DNA of 64,000 nt from assembly GCA_001566295.1 (NCBI GenBank), contig KQ964252.1, positions 806,001 to 870,000 on the forward strand. The letters run 5' to 3'. The notes under the pieces were generated by a model. That model made no database searches, had not been told where the DNA came from, and worked only from the letters and a program-made list of their open reading frames with translations. Source of the DNA: Microdochium bolleyi (Eukaryota; Ascomycota; Sordariomycetes; Xylariales; Microdochiaceae). Numbering within the stretch: position 1 is the stretch's first letter; each line of letters opens with the position of its first letter. Shown here one piece after another: positions 24,333-35,700 of the stretch. A program made the translations under genes and the position numbers.

Positions 24333-25582
24333 GGGGGAAGGAGCTGCTACCGGTTTGGATAGAATTGCCTGGCCATGGATGGCATGTACAGACACGCCCA
24401 TCGCCGGCTTTCAATGTATGAGGGTTGGTGATATGCGGCGGAGGGGAGACAGAGTGGCCTTGCGAAATGAGATATGTATCTGGATTCTCATCAGGTGTAG
24501 TCTGAATGTTGCGTTTCCTTCTGGAGTCGAGACACCTGATAAGAGCATGTTCCGTTGTTGATCCGGCCTAAGCGCTTGCAAGATTGTTCGTGTGTCGCGA
24601 CAAGCATACGGACATCCCGAGCACGCTACTTCTTCGGAGCAAGGGCTCAGCATGAGATGTAGACCTGTCGCTCTCCTCACACTGGGACATGTGTTGCAGA
24701 CCACAGAGCTCCTTCGACTTGCTGAGCGCTCAAACCTCACCACGCCCCAATGACGAGTGACACCACTCATGAAAGCATCGGCAAGTATTATTTTCCTTCA
24801 CAACCAAGGAGGCACGCAATTCGGCGGGATTGGGGAGACACTAACACCGCGCAATCTAGAATGTATGCTCTCCATAGCCAGCAGGGCAGATAGGCAGTTT
24901 GCGAGAGCGGTTCACTCAGGCGACGCTGCATGGATGACTTGAGATATCGGCATTCTGGTTACAAAAAGGCGCTAGACTGGCTACTCTGAAGTGATCACAA
25001 TTGCCGGCTGGCTCTCTGGCCCCGACCGTCTTCTGTGCAGTGGTGGTGGATAGTGAAATACTGCCACTCTCTCCCTTCGCTTCAATCGACTGCCCTTGCA
25101 AAACCTTGCTCGCATATAGACTGCTGAGGGAGTGCTTTCTGCGCTGAACAAATGCTCCCTTCTGCGGCGTAGAAAACTATCTTGCAGCGATGGACAGAAA
25201 GGATATGGCATGCACGAGGCCATGCCCGACAAGCGCAGTACCCGGTATCGCCCCAGTTGCACTATTGCTATTCATGACTTTCGACAAGGGGTTGGAGTGC
25301 CTGCGCTTCTGGATGTGTGGCAGTAATTCAGCATGTCCTCTTCTGCTCACAACGATAGAGGGGCCCGGTTGGTAGGCGAGCAGATGGAGATGTAGGTGGT
25401 CTGATTCCGTCACCATCATGGAGCCAAAGCGCGAGTGAGGTCAGGGTTCTGCAGTATTGATTCAAGGTCCATTTTTGGTTTTCAGGTTGGTCAAGACAAG
25501 GGCTTTCTTCCCTTGTTGTCGTCGCGGGCAAGCGTGCTCAGGACTGCCGCCAGGTGCAGAGTGAATACGCAAGCACTCCCGC
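24333..25582. other. Convergent 3' flanks of GH17 gene and GPI-protein gene
   Basis: 1.25 kb with scattered short open frames only. No gene, RNA or repeat was recognised. Confidence 0.6.
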
Positions 25583-26137
25583 TTACAGGAAGAGCAAGCC
25601 AGCGACAGCAACAACAATCCCAGCTGGTGCCACTGCCTCCACGCGTGGTGCGGCCGCCGGGGCCGGGGTCGGCATCGGGGTGCTCGAAGTCGACGTCGAT
25701 GCCGCAGGGCGCGACGAGGAGGACGACGACGACAACGACACCGACAACGAGGGTTCTGGGGTGGGGAACCCCAAAAGGCCCGAAGTGGTGGTGCTGCTGC
25801 CGGGCTCCGGGGTGACGGCGGGGCCCGAAGCCGTGCCGACGATGGTGGTGGTGAGGCCGGGCTCGGTGTAGGTGGTGGGCTCGACGGGAAGGGAGACGAT
25901 CATGGTGCCCTCGTCGATGGACGAGCTGCCAGCGGACGGCGTGGGCTGGGGCGGGACGCCGACGGGCACCGTGACGAGGCTGGGATCCACAAAGGGCATC
26001 GTGGTCGTGGGCAGGATCGTCAGCGTCTCGCCCGCCGCGTTGGTGACGGTGTAGGCCTGGGCCAGGGCGGCTTGCGGTGCGATGGCGACGGTCGCGGCCA
26101 TGTAGGCGGCGAGCAGCTGGGTGGTGCGGAACAGCAT
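25583..26137 (-). CDS. Small Ser/Thr/Pro-rich secreted protein with GPI-type C-terminus
   Basis: Single exon, 184 residues. A hydrophobic N-terminal signal (MLFRTTQLLAAYMAATVAIA, cleavage expected after ALAQA) is followed by a Thr/Ser/Pro-rich body suited to heavy O-mannosylation, with low-complexity runs (LSVSLSSSSSSSRPAASTST). A C-terminal hydrophobic tail (AGIVVAVAGLLFL) follows a small-residue stretch, the pattern of a GPI attachment signal. It is probably a covalently bound wall or plasma-membrane protein. No catalytic domain is visible and no named family is recognised. It lies between the GH17 enzyme and fks1, both wall genes, and is transcribed in the same direction as fks1. The open frame, signal and tail together make it convincing despite its low complexity. 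Confidence 0.8.
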   Translation of the reverse strand: MLFRTTQLLAAYMAATVAIAPQAALAQAYTVTNAAGETLTILPTTTMPFVDPSLVTVPVGVPPQPTPSAGSSSIDEGTMIVSLPVEPTTYTEPGLTTTIVGTASGPAVTPEPGSSTTTSGLLGFPTPEPSLSVSLSSSSSSSRPAASTSTSSTPMPTPAPAAAPRVEAVAPAGIVVAVAGLLFL

Positions 26138-26814
26138 GGTGTCTGGAGGAGGGCTGGCTGGCGTGATGGCTGGCGGTTGGATCGGTGCGTGGTTGAGCTG
26201 CGTGCCTGTGTAGAGTTGATGCGTGGTGCCAGAGAGAAGGAGGACAGCGGTGGTGCGGTCGAGTCTATGGCCAACCTTTACGTTTGGTTACACCATACGG
26301 TCGGCGGCCTGAGGCACACGCGTACTCCAGATACCACCCATCAATCCTGCGCGTGGGCAGCGGACTTGCCGACTCCAACGACGAAAATAAACCGAGCGCC
26401 TCAGCTGCCGATCCTCGCTGGCCTGGTTCGCCAGGCTCTCATCTCACGTTGTCGCCTGCCCCTTTGGGAGACCCCTCCTCGTGTGCCAAGCCACCTTTCA
26501 GAGCCGGCCCTCGTAATAAGCCTGGCCACGGTATGATTACCCCGTATTCACTATCCAGCACATGGTAGCATAATGTTTTGCATTGGTGATACTATAAGAT
26601 TGAATCAAATTATTCCATGTGCTTGACCCGCCGTCTATTCTGTACAAAGGCAAAAATTAAAACAAAGCAAGCTGATGCGCACCACCTCTTGTGATGCATA
26701 CAACCTCACGTCGCGCCGCTGGCGCCGGCCTGCTAACAAGCCGTCAAGGGAGGAACAGCATTTTAATGAGACACAAGGCAGCAGTGGACCGCCCCGAGCA
26801 TGTTTCCGGAAGCC
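26138..26814. other. Intergenic: GPI-protein promoter and fks1 3' flank
   Basis: 675 bp. The portion near 26560-26680 is AT-rich, as expected for fks1 transcript ends. No gene was recognised. Confidence 0.6.
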
Positions 26815-29800
26815 TCACATCAGGAACCTCCATGGCTCGTCATTGATGTTGCCAGTGGGGGAGGCTGCTCTCGCGTTGCGCCGGGTTGAGCTCGAGGTCT
26901 TGGTGGCTGATCCCACGAGGGCGGTGCCAGTCTGAGAAGAGCTCTTGGTGTCATCGCTCGTCAGGCTGACAGGTTGCAGCAGCACGTAATTGTTAAGGAT
27001 CGTGTTTGGCGTATTGCCCAGGATCTTGGATGCTACAAGCATGCCTGTGCCTGCAAGGACAGATGGCGCAATCAAAAGACCGAGGAAGACAACAAGCAGG
27101 ACAAAGTAGAGGACGGCAAATCTGATCACACGACGTCTGCGAAGCTTGGATTGCTTCATCGAGTAGATCGGCGGGCGGATTTGACGGCTAGAAGGCACGA
27201 AACCCGTGATTAGTCAACCGACTGGTAACAATGCCACGCACTGGGGGGAGAATAGTATAGATAACATACCTTGGGCGCAGCCAGAAGAGCATCGTCGAGT
27301 GGAGCATGTCTGCCTTGGGCAGTAGGATGACCGGCAACATGAAGAACAGCAGAGTGTGACCGAGGATGAAGTCGCCCGCGAACATGCTCAGCTCCGTGAT
27401 CTTGCAGAGGAATTCTCGCGCCGGTTGGGAGATCGAGTGCCAACCCATAGAGTACCACTTGCCTGTCCAGAACGCGATATTGGATTGATCCGTCTTCATC
27501 TCGCGAGTCAGGGCAAGCGTAGTGATAATCTTGAAGACAAAGCGTTGGATGGCGACCATGGCAATAAGACCCAAGAGCGTGTGCTTGAACGAGAAGCCCT
27601 GCAGGACGTACATCACCATGAAGAAGACGAGCATCATGATGACCGCAAAGGCGTGGGCAATGGCAGCAAGTACACTGCCAAACTTCTTGCAGCACATGCT
27701 GAGAAGTGGACCGGCACAGCACGCCATAGCGAACATGGCTCCAAGAACTGCCATGTTGATAAAGATCGGAGCCAGTGCGCAGACGCCGACACGCACCAGG
27801 GCCGCAGTAGCTTCGATCTTGACATTGGGGTTATTGTCTTTGTTGACACCGGTCTGGGCGTTCATGAAGAGGTACGGAATGACAGTAACCACGACCAGGA
27901 GCAGCGGTGCGACGAGTTCTCCGAAAAAGATATTGGTCATGGCAGCGCGAGGGACGTCAGCAGAAAGCTTGCCCGACGGATCACCAGCCAGCTTGCGCTT
28001 GTAACCGGTAACGCGTGTACGCGAGAGGCGGCAGTACGAAATCCATGATTGGGCGTGAGAGACGGAGTTACCGCGAGAGAGCCAGCGTAGGAAATCACGG
28101 TAATCGATGAAGAAGTCGTTCCACGCGAATTGGTGGGGGTTGAAGAGGAAGGGGCAGATGACTAGGGCCAAGAGCGAGATCCAGAAGTACACGAGGACCG
28201 GCTGCCAGATCGTGACAGTTGCGAAGAGTAGCATGAGGACCAGCCGCGCGCCAAAGTAGATCGAAGGACCAGCAAACCGAGAGTAGAGAACGCCGAATGG
28301 AATCCGAGCAGTGGCAAAACCACGACCAGTACCGATGTATCGAGCACCACCAAATGTCAAGTCCTGTGTGACCGAGTTCGCATAGATCTGGCAAACGAAG
28401 ACTTCGAACAGTGGGGAGAACGAGCAGATGTGCTTCGCCAACCGCGTGGCAGCACGCAAGAAACCACGCTCTGTGAGCTCCTGCACCACGAGAGGAACAA
28501 AGGACAGGATGAGAACGAAGAAGATCGACACGATGGAGCGGTAGATCCAGTCCATGATGGCATCCGTGTTCTGGCAGCCAGTCGGGAAGAGAGGGTCCGT
28601 GATGGGAACGTTGACGTTGTAGTCGCACCTGATGGTCTGATCGCGGATGACGCCGAAGTTGATGCAACTAATCAGGAACATGTGCACCGACATCATGATG
28701 AAGATGTTGTTCAAGTGGAAACCCGGGTGGGCATAGTAGAATGACAAGAAGCGGTCCAGTGGGAGCTGCGTGCCGAGATAGTAGTACTCGCGAGAGAGCA
28801 TCTGCTCACCCATACCGGTTCCGATCTTGGTCGTGAAGTTGAGGATAGAGCCGAAACCCAAATCACGACCTTTGCCGCACTGGTAGTATTCGCAGTGCTT
28901 GATCCGTCCACCGCGAAGCACAGCGTTCATGCCGGCGTAAATATCCTCGTTCAAGTGTAAGCCCTTCTGCGCCTTGGAGACACCACCCCGGGTTGTCATG
29001 AAGATGCCGTTCAGGAAATCGGGATGACCGTAATGCAATTTGCCACCAATCTGTGCGAGAGTGCGAGCGAAGAGAGTACCGAATGTTTGTTCCTTGCCAG
29101 CCGCAACATCACCCAGGATACCGATGTTCTCAGAGAAGATGTACTCGCGGGCACCGAGAATGGCCACGGGAGCAGGGCCCTCGTTCTTGACACCAGGCGC
29201 GTAAGGTGAAACGTTGTCGGACTTCATCTCTTCGAACTCGGCAAGGACCGATCGGATCTTCAGGCACTCTTCCAAATAGTTGTCCTGGTTGGCGTCGATA
29301 AGCTGGATATACTCGCCGCGGTAGAAGATAATGGAGTGGTTTTGGTTGTCAGATTTGCCATCGCCAAGAACAGGGTTGCCGGAAAGCTGAATGCGGAATT
29401 TGGGACGGCGCATGCCATTCTCCATGATCTCGGAATGGCCGTCAATGAGGGCGGAGTACAGGCGAGGCTCATCACCTTCGTTGACAGGAGGCTCTTCGTC
29501 CAGGTAAGCGATTTGAAGATCAGGATACGCACGAAGAAGGAACTCGGCGTTCTCCATCTCATCCTTCTTGAACTTGGCGTACCGCTGCATGGAAACACAG
29601 AGCTTGAACTTGCGTCGTGCCATGCGCTCAAGTTCACGCTCGAGCTTGTCCGAGTTGCCACCAAACATCTGAACGACCTCAGGGTTCTCAACACGGTACA
29701 GAAGCTTGATCGCGCGGCTGTAGTTCATGAAGCCAGAGATTGTGCGGTACAGCGTCTGAGAGCGGAGAGAGGCCCAGATTCGAGTGCGAAGAGTGTATTC

Positions 29801-32793
29801 AGGAGCGGACGACTTGAAGCCGATGCAGTAGAATGGAAGGTCGTCGATCTTGCTCTTGGCCGAATCTTTGCCAGCCTTCTCATCCTCACCGTTGAACTGC
29901 GAGGTCTCGTCCGCAAGGATCTTGGTATCCTTGACGAAGCAGTCCCATTCATGAGGATGCAACTGCTTGAGATACTCCAACATGGTGACACGGGAGTAAG
30001 GCTCGTCCTCACGGATGATTTCGCGAAGCGACAAGAGAATCTTCTCACTGTAGTGAGGGATAAGAACGGTGAAGGTGGGCATGTTGTCAACAGGAAGCGG
30101 CTCTGGAATTGGGGTGGAAAGAGACTGCGCGAAGAATGAGATACGGCGTTCAGCCTCGCTGTGAGTGGGGAAGAATTCCGTCTTGAACGAGTTGTCTTCT
30201 TGCGAGACAAAGAAGGTGGGGGCGCGCAGCGTGCGCTTGCCCTCTTGTTCGGAAGGCACCTGATGGTACAGCAGTTTCTGGACGTGGTCGATGGCGAGAA
30301 GGTGCTCACGATACATGGATATGACGATGGCGTTCCAGATCTGAGAGATCAAGACCTTGGGCTTGTACTTGATTTCCATGTCGGTGGTCGCAAGGATCTT
30401 GGAGTAAATCCTCTTCGGCAGGCGGGAGAAAATGTTTCTCCACGGCGTCAAAATGGACGAACCAATGTAGAATGACCTGGCAACGGAGAACGTGGTGTTG
30501 ACTAGTACGTACCACAGGTAGGTGTCAAGGAAGAAGAAGATAAGATCGGTGATTGCCATCAGCGCAAGGAGAATCTTTGGCTGGTGTACACAAAGCATCT
30601 TCTTCAAGATAGCGTCACCAACACATGATTCCACATTCATGATCCAGAGGTACCGGATTGGGTCGCGGAAGGACAAAGTAAGGTAGCCGTAAGATGCACC
30701 GAACTTGGCTCCGAAGATGATCGCCCATAGTCCATAGGACATTGCGCGATCGTTTCCATTGAGTTGAGGCACAAGGGCAGTGAACGTCTGGCTGGCGACA
30801 TAACGTCTGGAGTTGTTCGTCAGGTAGCTCCCGAAGAGACCTCCGAGCGGCATGACGGAGAAGAAGATGAACGTGATGATCGCAATGATGAATTGGACAA
30901 TGCCGATAATCTTCGAAGGCGTAGTGTCTTGGTTCTTTGGGAAAGCAAAAATGTAGACACTGGGTCCCAAGTTGACGACAAAAACGAGGAGCAGGAAGAG
31001 AAGGCGCTTAGTGAGATGCTGAGCACCAGCCCATCGGCGCGGGACATATGCCCATTCTGCGCAGGTAGCAAGGACATTGATGAGAGCGGCGATAGCTCCA
31101 CCAGCGCCGACAATGGAGAACTGCGCTGATGCCGGTGGTTGTTGATCCCTTTGCTGCTCGTAAGCAGTGCCGATGAGGAGAGCCGGTGCGTTGTGGGAAG
31201 TGTAGAACCAGAACATGGTCAGATGGATAATCCAAATGCGGTTGAAGTTAACAAGCATGTGGAACCACGACCGAGTCTCCTTGTACGTCTTAAAGAAACA
31301 CTTCTTCCAGTTGACGTCCTTCAGCTTCAAGTATCTCTCCTGCGGAGGAACATCAACGAGCTTGCTCTTGTCTTCTAGGACAATGCGCTCGATACCCTCG
31401 GGATACCAGAAGAGCTGGTTGCAGTCATCGTAGCCAATGATCTGGTTGTGGTCGCGCTCTCTCCGCACGTATTTGCCGTCGAGGATCTCGTAACCCTGAT
31501 CTCTGCAGTACTGGTACAGAGGCGTGATGACGTTGTTGAGGAAGATGCCTTCCTCGACGGGCTCGACAATGTTCTGACAGGCGGGCGAGTTCAGGTAGTC
31601 GTCGGCGCACTTGAAGATGAAGCACAGACACTCGGGCATGAAGCGAACCTGGTTTGCCTCACCCCAGCAGAGAAGATAGAGCGCGATTTGGCGGATGCGA
31701 TCATGCTGAGACATACGGTTCATCCGGCTCTTCCAGCGGAACTCGGCAGCCTCCAGGCTGTGGTCACCCTCGAGGTCTTCCAGGGTCTCTGCCTCATTCT
31801 GGTCACCCTTCCCTTTCTTCTTGGTCTTGCGCGCCTTCTTGCCCTTCATGTTCGCGAAGCCAACAGCATCGTCAAGGTCAAGATGCGCAGCAAAGTACCA
31901 CTTGCGGTAGTTGGCGTTGTCGCCGCCAATATAATCGGCGTGAAGTGATAGTAGGGCCTGATTGGGCGTCATGCGCGAGGCACGAGAGTCGAGGAGCGTC
32001 ATGAGGTGGTCGTACATGTTTCGCATGCTGTCGCGCTGGAAACCAAACTTGGCAGTCAGGTCCATGAAGATGTCCTCGACCTCCTCCTTGGACAGAGGGA
32101 TCTGAGCATCAGATGTCCAGGCCGGGTAGGGTTCTCTCGAACGTTGACCATTCGGCAAGACGTTATTATAGTCCATGCCGTAGTTTGGTGTGGACGCGCC
32201 GGACGAGCGGTTGCCGCCGTACGAGACCTGAGACGAAGGAGGACGGAAGCCGCGAGCGCCATCGCCGCCGTAGCTGTTATAACGCTCGTCGCCACGCCCA
32301 TAGTAGTCCATATCCGTCGCACGAGCCATGTCGGATCTCATGGTGAAGTCGCTGAAGGTCTCAGACTCGTCCTCGCCGCCGCCATGGCGAGCATTCTGAT
32401 AGCCCTGCTGGTCATAGTAGCCACCTTGCCCGTCGTCGTAGTACTCGCCCTGGTACTGGTCATGGCCATCATAGTATCCACCGTCCTGTTGATACGGGTT
32501 GTTTGGATCCGCATTGTAGTAGCCCCTGCCACAGCAAACTGGTTAGCAGAGAATACTGGCGTTTCATTCCGGGATTGGGCTTCGTACGATTCATCGTAAT
32601 AGCCATCGTTGTGACCTTGTTGACCATGTTGGTCGTACTCGTGGTCGTAGTACTGGCCGTTCTGTCCCTGGTGGTCATCGTAGTATGAGTCGGTTTGGCC
32701 TTGCTGGCCATAGCCATCGTAGTCCTGGTGGCCGTGGCCGCCAGCACCTTGCTGGTTCTGTGGCGCTCCGCCTCCAGCGGGATAACCCGACAT
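26815..32793 (-). CDS. fks1: 1,3-beta-glucan synthase catalytic subunit Fks1
   Basis: Plasma-membrane enzyme (GT48) that polymerises UDP-glucose into the main wall glucan, regulated by Rho1 and targeted by echinocandins. Three exons (32793-32588, 32525-27270, 27187-26815) encode 1944 residues. The first about 130 residues are Tyr/Gly/Gln/Asp-rich and disordered (HGHQDYDGYGQQGQTDSYYDD). The Fks1 domain I core follows (QIPLSKEEVEDIFMDLTAKF, IRQIALYLLCWGEANQVRFM). Next come a membrane block (about 470-720), a large cytosolic catalytic domain with FTVLIPHYSEKILLSLREI, and a second membrane block (about 1340-1860). Hot spot 1 reads YLTLSFRDP (its Tyr at about residue 683) and hot spot 2 begins DWIYRSIVS (about residue 1394). 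The first intron uses gtacga with a gctaac branch; removing it restores DESGYYNADPNNPY. Length and sequence are typical of filamentous ascomycetes, and only one copy lies in this window. Confidence 0.97.
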
Positions 32794-35700
32794 ATTGCTG
32801 GTGATAGCTAGAGCGCTAGGAAGGTTCTGGGATGATCCTAAATGATGGTCAAGTTGTCAGTTCTTCTGCAGCACAAGAGGATCAAGGCTGATGCTGAAGC
32901 TGGTGCTGTCGGCCGGTCGTCTTCTGATTGTGGACAACGGAACCAGCCAGCTGTCTGATCTAAGGATGATGACGTCGAGACAAAGACTCACAGATCATGG
33001 AATTCGGGCACTTTTCTGGGTGGTGTATTGGAACGAGTGGTATTGTCTGGCTCGACAGCGTAGAGTCGATGTGGCCGGCCACGGGTCGACGCGGAGCTGG
33101 GGTGCTGGTGAGCAGGGCAGACCCGGTTAGGAAGCGAGCGAGAGCAGCCAAGGAGGCCGTGGGGTGATGGAGTGCGTAGTGCGTGGTTGCGGGCTCTGTC
33201 GAGGTCGCAATCGCCTTGGGAGTCAGAAGGAGGAGAAAAGGGACGAGGCGGCAGGCGCAACACTGGTGTTTTGGATAAGAGCCCGAGAATCAGGAGGCAT
33301 GGCACGCAGGCAGGTGGGCGGGCGGCTGGCTGGGTTGCGGGCTGACTGGCCCGATTGGCGTGCGTGCGTACGTGCCCGGGTTTCGTGTCGACGAAGAGCC
33401 CGCCCTGGAGGCGGCGACAGTGCTCAGTGTGGTGCGCCGCCACGGCACTGTACGGCAACTGCGCTTCCCAATCTGCATTAGCTAGGGGCCAGCTGGTGGG
33501 GCGGACAGGTTGTGCCTTGGAAACCGTGCCAACCTGTCCGAAGACGCGACTGTAGGCAGCACTTTCCTGGGCGTCTCAGAATCCGATAGGTGTGCTCGAG
33601 GTGGGTGGGACCGTCCATGCAGGGGCCAGGGGAGCCCTCCCATTCGAACCATTGCCGGTTTGCAAGCACCGTCCGTATTGTCAAACTCTCGCCCTTCAAG
33701 TCCTCTCATGCTCGAGCATCAATAGAACACAGAACACTGGGCTCGCCAGCTTGCCTATCCCAGCGTCCAACGTGCTTCATTTCAGCAGCCTCTGAGCTGC
33801 ACCAGCATCGACGCTTCCAGGCTCAGGACCAGCGCCACTATTACACGTTCGCCGCCGAGACTCCCGTGTGCACCAATCGGTCCATGCGCACTTGGCTCAG
33901 CGACGTGGACAGTGTCGCCAGGCGACCGGCCCACAGCACCCCAAGTCGGGGTCATCCGGCTGTCCCGCGTAACAGCTCCCTGTCCGCTTGGTACCGCAAA
34001 TACTCTTGTCCCCAAGCGTTCTAGAAGAAGTGCTTGTGCTTCAGAATACCTCGGACGTCATGCCACAACAGAAACGGTGCGGTGACGGTGGGTGTGCTCC
34101 GCACCTGTTGGGAACGGTCGACTGTGTAGGCTCGGCCTTATGGCCTCGCTAACTTGGGGTCGATAGCGCGCCATGTTGTTGTTTTCGCACATGTCGAGCG
34201 GAGGTACTGCGTAGACGGGGTGTCCAGGGAGAGGGAGGTTTTCTCAGTGGAAAGGCAAGCGCTTCAAAGCTCGCGGGAGTCAAAACCTGACAGTGGTGGC
34301 TGGGCAAGCCAGGAACGCTCGCTGCAACCCACACGCCTACGCGTGGCGAGGTAGATCTGCATACGGCTCTCTCATGGCATTCTCCAGTACACATAGCGCC
34401 AGTGAATACTGCAGCTCCGACTCTGTACTTGACAAGTCTGTCTAAGTCGCCATCTTCTCGACTCGAGACTCGTCTGGCTCCTGCTATGTGACGAGCTCAT
34501 GCTACGCATCGATATGCAGAATCATGCATGGGTTATGTCCAAGGCACAAACACGAGCAGAATTGGCTCGTACAGCTTGCAACGTCTTTTGTGAAGGAGGG
34601 GTGGGGACGCGTTGCTCAGAAACAGGCTACACCAACTCGAGCGCCTCTGCATGAGAGGGGGGCGACGAAGGGGGTTGGCGCCGCCACCGCTGTCTTTGGC
34701 CAGGACAGAAATAGGTCAGGATCTGCCTCACTTTCGACAGTTCCTGACTTTCCTCTGCTGAAGTGTTGTCGCTGGTGGAAACCTTTTGGAGGATGATAAA
34801 GCCCGAGAAATGCCAGCAGATCAGCCGGGCAGCGCCTCACGTGGGCTGCACGAACCCAAGTCTGTCCACGTGTTGCTTGTGCTTCTATTGTGTCTCTTAC
34901 TTTTGAACAAGAAATCGTTCCCTTCCGTGTCATGTTCATAACGCCCAGTAGAGGACACACCATTAGCCGACTTCTGAGCCACGTAAAGCATACATTGAAA
35001 TCAGATGGCGATTGCCCATCGTCGCCAGATGAACATGGACTTCCAGCTATCCGCTCGCGCAATCAAGAATCTGCCACGGGATTGAAACGGCATCTGAACA
35101 AGCGTGAGCACTCTTGGTGGGCCCGGTGGGTAGACTGCTTGGAGGGAGTCCCGCTCACCCACCACTTTTGCCAGGATGGTTGCCCACGCTCGCCACGCTA
35201 TGCAAGGTACGACAGGCGAATGGTCCAAGGCGAGTAAGGTGTGAGCATGATGACGACACGTCGACAGCGCATCCAGCGGAAAGTGGACTCGTGTAGCGGG
35301 ACAGGGGCCGCCGGAGAGCTGTTCATCCTCTGTGGCAGGACTCAGTACAGAGGTCTCCGCTCACAGAATATGGGCAAATAGAGCGGCAATAAAAGCAACA
35401 ATCCAGACAGAAAAAAAAAACCCTAGCGAAATGCACCGCGCTAACAGGACAGACCATCGCCCGCGACTCGGCCCGGTAGGCTATCCCGCGAAGCCCGCCT
35501 GTTGCGCGATCGTAGCGTGCTCGGCGTACAGTGCCCTCAACTGCGTTGTGTGAGGTCGTCAGGTATCTCGATGGTCTCGTCGGCGGTCCGGCCAGGTCGA
35601 ACCAGCGACGGAGATCTGCACGCTTTGGCAATCTGCGCCGGCATGCCCGGGAGGGCTTGCAGGGTTTTGGTCAGAGTATGCCATTGGTCCTCTGCATGAC

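Noticed and set aside
29336..30139. 267-codon plus-strand open frame
   Set aside because: Antisense to fks1, with no independent support.
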